The position numbers were made by a program, and so were the translations under genes. A stretch of DNA of 64,000 nt. It comes from Devosia algicola. GTDB lineage: Bacteria; Pseudomonadota; Alphaproteobacteria; Rhizobiales; Devosiaceae. A model generated the notes under the pieces. It had not been told where the DNA came from and did no database searches. It saw nothing but the letters and a program-made list of their open reading frames with translations. The stretch is from NCBI RefSeq assembly GCF_028816455.1, contig NZ_CP118246.1, forward strand, positions 2,804,501 through 2,868,500. Direction: 5' to 3'. Shown here one piece after another: positions 57,932 through 64,000 of this stretch (position 1 is the first letter of the stretch; every line of letters starts with the position of its first letter).

Positions 57932-58156
57932 ATGAGCCCGACTATCCGGCACGCCCACCGCTGGCTATCGATCATTTTCACGGCGACCGTTATCGCCAAT
58001 TTTGGATTTATGGCCGTTGGCACCCCGCCGCCATGGGTGGTCTATTCACCGCTGCCGCCGCTCTTTCTGATGTTGTTCAGTGGGCTGTATATGTTCTTTT
58101 TACCCTACATCAACAAAGGGCGCCGTCGGAATATGGCGGCCAGCCGGCACGCCTAG
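57932..58156 (+). CDS. Small membrane protein
   Basis: 74 aa. Two helices: WLSIIFTATVIANFGFMAVG and PLFLMLFSGLYMFFLPYI, with a basic tail NKGRRRNMAASRHA. AGGAG precedes the ATG. Likely third gene of the arsR operon. No function known. Confidence 0.65.
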   Translation: MSPTIRHAHRWLSIIFTATVIANFGFMAVGTPPPWVVYSPLPPLFLMLFSGLYMFFLPYINKGRRRNMAASRHA

Positions 58157-58187
58157 AGCGCGCCCGGAATCAGAGGTGACGGATCAA

Positions 58188-58562
58188 ATGGAAGCAACCG
58201 AACAAATAGACCAATATATCGACAATCTGGACGACTGGCGCGGCAAAACCCTTGCCAGCGTCCGCAAGGCCATCCTTGCCGCCGATCCTGAAATTACCGA
58301 GGAATGGAAATGGATGGGCAGCCCGGTCTGGGCGCGATTTGGTAATCTGGTAGTCGGCAACGCCCACAAGGACAAGGTCAAGCTCACCTTCGCCCACGGG
58401 GCCGCTTTGCCCGACCCAGAGAAAATTTTCAACAATGGTTTTGGCGGCAAGGTCTGGCGCTCCATTGATATTTTCCAGGGCGACAACATCAACGAGTGCG
58501 CCCTGCAAGACCTCGTCCGTGCCGCTATTGCCTATAATCAGGCAAAATCGAAAGCCGGATAG
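58188..58562 (+). CDS. DUF1801 family protein
   Basis: 124 aa, intact. Reads IDNLDDWRGKTLASVRKAIL, ITEEWKWMGSPVWARFGNLV and VKLTFAHGAALPDPEKIFNN. A GTG at 58176 is an alternative start. Last gene of the arsR-like operon, about 30 bp after the small membrane protein. Confidence 0.75.
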   Translation: MEATEQIDQYIDNLDDWRGKTLASVRKAILAADPEITEEWKWMGSPVWARFGNLVVGNAHKDKVKLTFAHGAALPDPEKIFNNGFGGKVWRSIDIFQGDNINECALQDLVRAAIAYNQAKSKAG

Positions 58563-58735
58563 AACCGGGCCGGATAGCGATTGACCAAGATCATCCCGCC
58601 CGCGCCACGCCTTGGCTTGTCCTGCTGCTATCGAGTTGTGGGCGCGGCGCGACGGTGCTATGGCGCTATTGGCAATGTGCGGGGCCTCACCGCCACGTGC
58701 CAGTCAGAATCTATCAAGGGGCAGGGACGACACTC

Positions 58736-59833
58736 ATGGCAAAAATTGGCATCGGCATTGTTGGGCTGGGCAATATTTCGGCGGCTTACCTGAAGGCCAG
58801 CAAGCAATTTCCGGTGCTCGATATTCGCGGGGTTGCCGACATGAACCCTGACGCAGCCAAGGCGCGGGCCGATGAGTTTGGCCTCAAAGCCGTGGCACTG
58901 GACGCACTTTTTGCCGATCCTTCAATTGATATCATCCTCAATCTGACCATTCCAAAAGCGCATGTTGATGTTGGCCTGCGCGCCATCGAAGCGGGCAAGC
59001 ATGTCTATTCCGAAAAGCCGCTGGGCATAGTTTTTGCTGAAGCGCAAAAGTTGATCGCTGCCGCCAAGGCAAAAGGGCTGCGGGTCGGCTCGGCTCCCGA
59101 CACGTTCCTGGGCGGCGCCCATCAGACCGCCCGCAAGTTAGTCGACAAGGGCGCATTGGGCCAACTTGTTGGCGGCACTGCCTATTTCATGTGCCCCGGC
59201 CACGAGCGCTGGCATCCCAACCCGGCATTTTATTATGAACAGGGCGGCGGGCCGATGCTCGACATGGGTCCCTATTACATTACCGACCTGGTCAATCTTT
59301 TGGGCCCCGTCGCCAAAGTCTTCGGCGTTGGAACCATGGTGCGTTCAACCCGCACCATCACCGCCAAGGAGCGGGCAGGGGAGGTCATTCCTGTTCATGT
59401 TCCAACCCATGTGTCGGGCACGCTGATATTTCACAACGGGGCCGTGGTGCAAATGGCGATGAGCTTTGATGTGGCTGGTCACAAGCATGTGCCGCTCGAA
59501 ATCTATGGCACGAACGGCACGCTGATCGTGCCCGATCCCAACAATTTCGGTGGCCAGATCGAACTATTGAAAAACGGTGGCGAGTGGGCAAATATCGATA
59601 CCGATATGCCCTATGCCGACGGCAATTACCGATCTATCGGGCTGGCCGACATGGCGCACGCCATTCTTGCCGATCGGCCACATCGCGCCAATGGCGATCT
59701 GGCGTTGCACGTGCTCGAAGTCATGGAGGCGTTTGACACCGCATCGCGTAACGGGGCTGTCGTCGAGATTGCCACGCCGGTCACCCGACCCGCGCCGCTG
59801 TCGGAAAACCTGACAAAGGGCAAAGTAAGCTGA
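58736..59833 (+). CDS. Gfo/Idh/MocA family oxidoreductase
   Basis: 365 aa, intact. Rossmann motif IGIVGLGNISAAYL, lysine motif YSEKPLG (catalytic Lys about residue 97), and HxxxxxxDMGPYYITDLVNL with the substrate-site Asp. Probably oxidises a sugar or polyol imported by the convergent transporter. The minus-strand GntR gene ends 6 bp later. Start ATG 58736. Confidence 0.85.
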   Translation: MAKIGIGIVGLGNISAAYLKASKQFPVLDIRGVADMNPDAAKARADEFGLKAVALDALFADPSIDIILNLTIPKAHVDVGLRAIEAGKHVYSEKPLGIVFAEAQKLIAAAKAKGLRVGSAPDTFLGGAHQTARKLVDKGALGQLVGGTAYFMCPGHERWHPNPAFYYEQGGGPMLDMGPYYITDLVNLLGPVAKVFGVGTMVRSTRTITAKERAGEVIPVHVPTHVSGTLIFHNGAVVQMAMSFDVAGHKHVPLEIYGTNGTLIVPDPNNFGGQIELLKNGGEWANIDTDMPYADGNYRSIGLADMAHAILADRPHRANGDLALHVLEVMEAFDTASRNGAVVEIATPVTRPAPLSENLTKGKVS

Positions 59834-59838
59834 ACCGG

Positions 59839-60595
59839 TCAACGGTTCTGGGCGTTGTCGCCGATAAAATATTGTGGGGCGCGGGCGCGGATGAGATCCA
59901 GCTCGTGCATGACTGACGTCAAATGGCTGGCAATGCTCTTGTCGGCGCCATCGACATCGTGGGCCACCAGCTTGCCCAGAATTTCTTCATGCTCGGCCAC
60001 CAGGTCGAGCATATGCTGCTGGCTCAATAGCGACAGGCGGCGCACGCGGTCCATGTGGAACTTGGCCTCTCTCACATCATCCCAGATCGATTCAAACCCG
60101 GCGGCCCGGGCGATCAGGGCATGAAACTGATCGTCGGAATCAAGAAATCCCTGATCATCATTCAGGCTGGCATAGGTCTTTTGCAGCGCAATTTCGCGCC
60201 GCATCAGCCCGGCAATTTCCGGCGTCAACTTTACCGCTGCCATGCGCACCAGCGGTCGCTCCAGCGCCTCGCGGATAAAGCGCGACTTGGCGATCAGGCT
60301 CTTCGCTCAGCGGCGACACCCTGGTGCCGCGTTGGGGCAGGATATCAACCAGCCCGCGCCGTGCCAGCCGCGCCAACGCTTCACGCACCGGGGTGCGACT
60401 GACCCCGAATTCGGTTGCCAGCCGCGCCTCCGACAATTCCTGAAATGGTTCCAGCTTCATGTCGAGAATGCGTTGCATCAGATAATCATAGACCTGCGAG
60501 GCAATCGAGCCGCTACTGCGGTTAAACAGATATGTTTCATCACCGCCGAATTGGCTGCCGACATGGTCGATACTGGGCTGGGCTTTGTCTGTCAT
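59839..60595 (-). CDS. GntR family regulator, FCD domain (one frame break)
   Basis: About 251 aa corrected. N-terminal winged helix: ASQVYDYLMQRILDMKLEPF, ELSEARLATEFGVSRTPVRE then LARRGLVDILPQRGT. FCD domain: DSDDQFHALIARAAGFESIW and LVAEHEEILGKLVAHD (Asp and His metal ligands). The break at AGGCTC 60296-60301, shortened, gives PLSEELIAKSRFIREALERP. Its start overlaps the permease stop by 4 bp. It probably controls this transporter. Confidence 0.87.
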
Positions 60596-61479
60596 TTGTT
60601 ACCAAGCTGAAGACCGGCCATGAAATATTTTCGCAACACCACGAACATGAGCACAGTGGGAATACTCGAGATCAGCGTGGCGGTAATCACAACATTGGGG
60701 CCGGTAGTGGAATAGGTTCCCTGTAGTGATTGCAATGCCACCATGATCGAGCGCACCTCGATGCCATTGGCCAGGATCGAGGAGAACAGCAGGTCGTTCC
60801 AGATAAAGGTGAATTGCAACAAAAACAATGCAATCAATGGGCCGGTCGCATTGGGGATGATCATCGAGATAAACACCCGCCATTCGCTGGCCCCCTCAAT
60901 GCGCGCCGCCTCGTCGACTTCGCGGGTAATCCCCGAAAACGAATTGCGCAGCACCAGCAGTGGAAACGGAATGCAGATCGCCACATAGATCAGCAACATG
61001 CCCAGCCACGAATTGACCAGCCCCAGACGCTGATAGCCAAAAAGCAGTGGCACCAGATACATCTGGAACGGAAACAAAGTGCCAGTGAAAATCAGCATGA
61101 ACCAGCCATTGGCGCCCAACAGGTTGAGCCGCGTCATGCCATAGGCGGCAGCGGCGGCAAACGCCACGGCCAGCGCCGAGCCGATCCCGGCATAGGTCAG
61201 CGAATTGATCGCGGCCGACCCCAGATTGGCCAGCGTCCAGGCCTGCACCACATTGTCAACCAATGGCGCCAGCGATTGGGGTAGTTGCAGCACGCCGCTG
61301 GTGGCATATTCCTCGGTGGTCTTGAAGATGGTGACAAACAGATAATAGAACGGCGTCAGATAGGCGATTGTCAGGGCGATGATCGGCACCATCAGCCAGC
61401 GCCCGCCGCTGGCCTGAGCGCGCCGCTCCTTTTCAATCAGACTATTGATGAAACTCTGGTCAGTGATGTCGGTAGTCAT
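60592..61479 (-). CDS. Carbohydrate ABC transporter permease, MalG type
   Basis: 295 aa, six helices. EAA loop reads VDEAARIEGASEWRVFISMI (about residues 197-216). C-terminus FMAGLQLGNK. ATGA overlap with the following GntR gene and 9 bp after the MalF-type permease. Intact. Confidence 0.88.
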   Translation of the reverse strand: MTTDITDQSFINSLIEKERRAQASGGRWLMVPIIALTIAYLTPFYYLFVTIFKTTEEYATSGVLQLPQSLAPLVDNVVQAWTLANLGSAAINSLTYAGIGSALAVAFAAAAAYGMTRLNLLGANGWFMLIFTGTLFPFQMYLVPLLFGYQRLGLVNSWLGMLLIYVAICIPFPLLVLRNSFSGITREVDEAARIEGASEWRVFISMIIPNATGPLIALFLLQFTFIWNDLLFSSILANGIEVRSIMVALQSLQGTYSTTGPNVVITATLISSIPTVLMFVVLRKYFMAGLQLGNK

Positions 61480-61488
61480 GACCGGCTC

Positions 61489-62433
61489 CTATCTGATGCT
61501 TTTTTCAACACGCGACTGGATAATGGCCAGCGCCGCGCTCACCGTGATCACCATGCCCCCCAGCACTACCGCCACCGCCGAGCCATAGGCCCAGGCGCCG
61601 TTGGAGAAGGATTCGTAATACATATAGACCGCCAGCGATAAGGTGCGTTTGCCCGGATAACTGCTGGCCATCACCCACAACAGGTCAAACGTTGTAAAGC
61701 CCGCCGCGACATTGAGAATGGTCACCACCAGCACCGTTGGCAGCAGCAGCGGCCAGATGATGTGGCGGAAAATCTGCCATTGCGACGCTCCATCGACCCG
61801 CGCCGCTTCCAGCGGATCGCGCGGCATCGCCGCCAGCCCCAGCAATAGCAGCACCATGGTAATGCCCACGGTTTGCCAAACGAAGGTGAAAATGATCGAG
61901 AGCGTCACTGTCTCGGGCACAAAAATCCAGCCAAAATCGAAATCGCTGCCGGTAAGACCCGATACGGCCGAATTGATCACGCCGTGCGGGGCATAGACAT
62001 AATACCAAATGGCACCAACGGCGGTCGGCGCCATCACTTTGGGCAGGAAATAGAGACTCTTGAACGTCTCCTGAAACGGAATATTGCGCAAAAGCAGCGC
62101 CAGCCCCAGTCCGAACGCCAGCGGAAACACGATCGCGCCAACCACCCAGAGCGCGGTATTGCCCAGCGCTTCGGAGAAATACGGCACGGCGAACAGGCGC
62201 TGATAGTTGGCCATCCCCGCGAACTGATCCAGGCCGGTGAATTTACGCCATTTGGTAAAGCTGAGAATGACGTTGAAGACCACCGGCGTCAGAAGAAAAA
62301 CCGTCACCATGATCACGGCAGGGGCAATGAACAGCCATGCCACGCGCGTCTGCTGCCAGGCGGCCCGTCGCTCGCGTGAGCGCGCCACCTTGATGACGTC
62401 CGGGCTGAGCATATGAGAGGCGCTGCTGGCCAT
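61489..62433 (-). CDS. Carbohydrate ABC transporter permease, MalF type
   Basis: 314 aa. EAA loop LEAARVDGASQWQIFRHIIW (about residues 203-222). Helices include AWLFIAPAVIMVTVFLLTPV and LSIIFTFVWQTVGITMVLLL. The ATG at 62433 is preferred; upstream codons lie inside the hairpin region. Intact. Confidence 0.88.
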   Translation of the reverse strand: MASSASHMLSPDVIKVARSRERRAAWQQTRVAWLFIAPAVIMVTVFLLTPVVFNVILSFTKWRKFTGLDQFAGMANYQRLFAVPYFSEALGNTALWVVGAIVFPLAFGLGLALLLRNIPFQETFKSLYFLPKVMAPTAVGAIWYYVYAPHGVINSAVSGLTGSDFDFGWIFVPETVTLSIIFTFVWQTVGITMVLLLLGLAAMPRDPLEAARVDGASQWQIFRHIIWPLLLPTVLVVTILNVAAGFTTFDLLWVMASSYPGKRTLSLAVYMYYESFSNGAWAYGSAVAVVLGGMVITVSAALAIIQSRVEKSIR

Positions 62434-62456
62434 GATTGGTTTCCTGTAAATTTGGG

Positions 62457-62488
62457 TCTCGGCTGCGCCCGGGTGAGCGCAGCCGAGA
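62457..62488 (-). terminator. Intra-operon stem-loop
   Basis: Perfect 12-bp inverted repeat TCTCGGCTGCGC / GCGCAGCCGAGA with an 8-nt loop, between the binding-protein stop and the permease start. No T-run, so it is more likely an mRNA-stability or partial-termination element that raises binding-protein output. Confidence 0.6.
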
Positions 62489-62501
62489 TCAGGTTCAGGA
62501 C

Positions 62502-63740
62502 TTAAAGATTTGCCCAATAGTCGGCATTGATAGCCTGCATGTCAGACATGGATTTTTGAGCCTGATCGGGGGTCGGGTTGAACATGAACGCCCCCATCGC
62601 TGCCACCAGATCGCCCTGGATCTGAGACGGCACAGCTTCCCACCAGCGCACGAGTGCCCGTGGATTTGCCTCGGCAACCATTTTCTTGTTGGCCTCGATG
62701 GTGGCATTGGGTGCCGCCGCCTTGAGATTGCCGTTATAGACTTGGATCTCGGTACCCAAGGCAGTTGAGGCAGCTTCCCCCATCATCGATTGGACGGCCT
62801 TACCAAGGTCGGCATTGGCCGACATGGCCTGCGCCGATACAACGATTGGCGAGGCTTCAACGATCACCGATTGCTCCGCATCGGGCGAAACAGGAGGCAT
62901 CAGAAAAGTCTTGAAATCGACGCCCGGCTCCATGCCAGCCGCCGCGAAAGTCCCCGAATGCCAGTCGCCGATCAGGAACATGGCGGCGGACTTGTCGACG
63001 AAGAATTTCTGGTCGTCCTGCTCGCGCGGATCGGTAAAGTATCCCTTGTCATACATCTCGCCCCAAACCTTGAAGGCGTTCTGTACAGTTGGGCCGTCAT
63101 ACGGCACCGAGCCATCGGTCAACCCGACAAAATCATCAGGATTGGTGCCCAGCACCAACTGGCTGAACCAGATGAACGGCATCCAGCCGCCCGACGTAGG
63201 CGCATTGATCGGGGTATATCCAGCAGCCTTGAGCTTGTCGCAAGCGGCGATGAATTCTTCCCAGGTTGTCGGCGGTGCGTCGATCCCGGCATCCGCAAAT
63301 GCTTTGGTATTGTAGAACACCACCCAGTTGGCGACATTGAGCAGCACTCCATAGGGCTTGCCGTCAACGCTGACCAGTTCGCGTTGCGCTGCCGAATAGT
63401 CGCCGTCGGCAATCGCCTGGTCCCAATAGGGGCTCAGATCAGCAGCCACGCCGGTGGCGACAAGGTCACTGAGTTGGTTGCCGTTCCACCAGGTAAAGAA
63501 GGCCGGCACATTGTTGCTGGCAATCGAGGTTTGCATGAAAGCCTGATATTTGTCGGTCGGCGTCAAATCCTGCACATTGATGGTCACCCCGGCAGCCTCA
63601 CCGGCAGCATCGGTTACCGCTTCAATGCCCGGATGCCATTCGGCCTTGTCCGAATAGAGTTTGAGCTCCTGGGCCTGGACCCCGCCCGCCGCCAGCAGCG
63701 TCGTCAGTGCCAGTCCGGTTAGTGTTTTTGTCAGTGACAT
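62502..63740 (-). CDS. Extracellular carbohydrate-binding protein
   Basis: 412 aa. Signal peptide LTGLALTTLLAAGGVQAQ, mature start ELKLYSDKAEWHPGIEAVTD. FFTWWNGNQLSDLVATGVAA and AAMFLIGDWHSGTFAAAGME are typical of family-1 sugar binders. AGAGAAGAACC precedes the ATG at 63740. Intact. The ligand is unknown. Confidence 0.88.
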   Translation of the reverse strand: MSLTKTLTGLALTTLLAAGGVQAQELKLYSDKAEWHPGIEAVTDAAGEAAGVTINVQDLTPTDKYQAFMQTSIASNNVPAFFTWWNGNQLSDLVATGVAADLSPYWDQAIADGDYSAAQRELVSVDGKPYGVLLNVANWVVFYNTKAFADAGIDAPPTTWEEFIAACDKLKAAGYTPINAPTSGGWMPFIWFSQLVLGTNPDDFVGLTDGSVPYDGPTVQNAFKVWGEMYDKGYFTDPREQDDQKFFVDKSAAMFLIGDWHSGTFAAAGMEPGVDFKTFLMPPVSPDAEQSVIVEASPIVVSAQAMSANADLGKAVQSMMGEAASTALGTEIQVYNGNLKAAAPNATIEANKKMVAEANPRALVRWWEAVPSQIQGDLVAAMGAFMFNPTPDQAQKSMSDMQAINADYWANL

Positions 63741-63777
63741 GGTTCTTCTCTCCCTTTGACAGTTTGTTGATCGGTGC

Positions 63778-64000
63778 TCACCGGAGCACCGAGTCCTGCG
63801 TTTGCTTGTCAAAAACGTGCACCCGCGATCCATCAATGCGAAATTTCAGCGTTTCGTCGGGATCGACAACTCGTGGGTGCTGCATGCGCGACACAATCTC
63901 GGTATCCCCGAGATGGGCGAACAGCAGGCTTTCATTGCCGAGCATTTCGGCAAAATTGACTTTGGCGGTAAAATCGACCCCCACTTCGGGTCGCGAGCCG
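63778..64000 (-). CDS. Carbohydrate ABC transporter ATPase, C-terminal part
   Basis: The last 74 codons of a MalK-type ATPase, cut by the window edge. Reads VDFTAKVNFAEMLGNESLLF, AHLGDTEIVSRMQ and DETLKFRIDGSRVHVFDKQT, the regulatory OB-fold. Nucleotide-binding motifs are outside the window. First readable gene of the minus-strand operon with binding protein, two permeases and GntR. Confidence 0.8.
   Translation of the reverse strand, partial: GSRPEVGVDFTAKVNFAEMLGNESLLFAHLGDTEIVSRMQHPRVVDPDETLKFRIDGSRVHVFDKQTQDSVLR

Overview
The window reads as a chromosome segment of an alphaproteobacterium of the Hyphomicrobiales, probably Devosiaceae-like (inference). Supporting signs are a CP4-type aroA next to cmk, a TIGR02300 protein, rpmI-rplT-pheS-pheT, a small heat-shock gene paired with a DUF1150 gene, an MbfA-type rubrerythrin/VIT fusion with an Irr-box-like dyad, and many MalFGK-type sugar importers. 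No CRISPR array and no complete prophage are present.

Layout. 1-4.3 kb: cmk, aroA, TIGR02300, MarR, GST and tRNA-Ala(GGC). 4.3-14.5 kb: an accessory block. It opens beside the tRNA with a prophage-protein scrap and a GntR scrap. It carries a seven-gene carbohydrate operon (epimerase, two permeases, binding protein, ATPase, ThuA, Gfo/Idh/MocA dehydrogenase) with a divergent AraC regulator. It closes in a pile of IS21, IS3, IS66 and TetR fragments. 14.6-30 kb: YdeI-like, YcaQ-like, pncB, a YtrA-type regulator with its ABC exporter, TadG/TadE, cutC, a 2-hydroxyacid dehydrogenase, hpf-ptsN, DUF1150-hsp20 with a possible RNA thermometer, a glycosyltransferase and a chemoreceptor. 30-36 kb: rpmI, rplT, pheS, an ASCH-exonuclease fusion, pheT. 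35.5-48 kb: glycosyltransferases, an O-antigen-ligase-like protein, aldo/keto reductase, trhO, a LytTR regulator, mbfA, LysR, extensin-like protein, lepA. 48-58.6 kb: a Fic toxin with a small upstream partner, a structured intergenic region, DUF1236, an amino-acid importer without an ATPase, CreA, a 1-Cys peroxiredoxin, a large membrane protein and an ArsR-SRPBCC operon. 58.7-64 kb: a second carbohydrate cluster, cut by the window edge.

The strongest unexpected signal runs through the whole window. About 28 single-base frame breaks interrupt otherwise well-conserved genes, including essential cmk. About 22 of them are the same event: AGCTC written as AGGCTC, or GAGCT as GAGCCT, in either orientation. 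Removing the extra base restores family-typical protein in each case. More than 30 other AGCTC sites are intact, and AGCTCA is largely spared. This looks like a sequence-specific consensus error, possibly linked to a modified base, rather than gene decay. Affected genes are therefore annotated over their full restored span.

Other points of interest are an EPSP synthase lacking the catalytic Lys and the Lys-Glu pair, the ASCH-DEDD exonuclease fusion inside pheST, the Fic module, the ROSE-like hairpin before hsp20, operator dyads in several promoters, and the island between tRNA-Ala and the IS graveyard.
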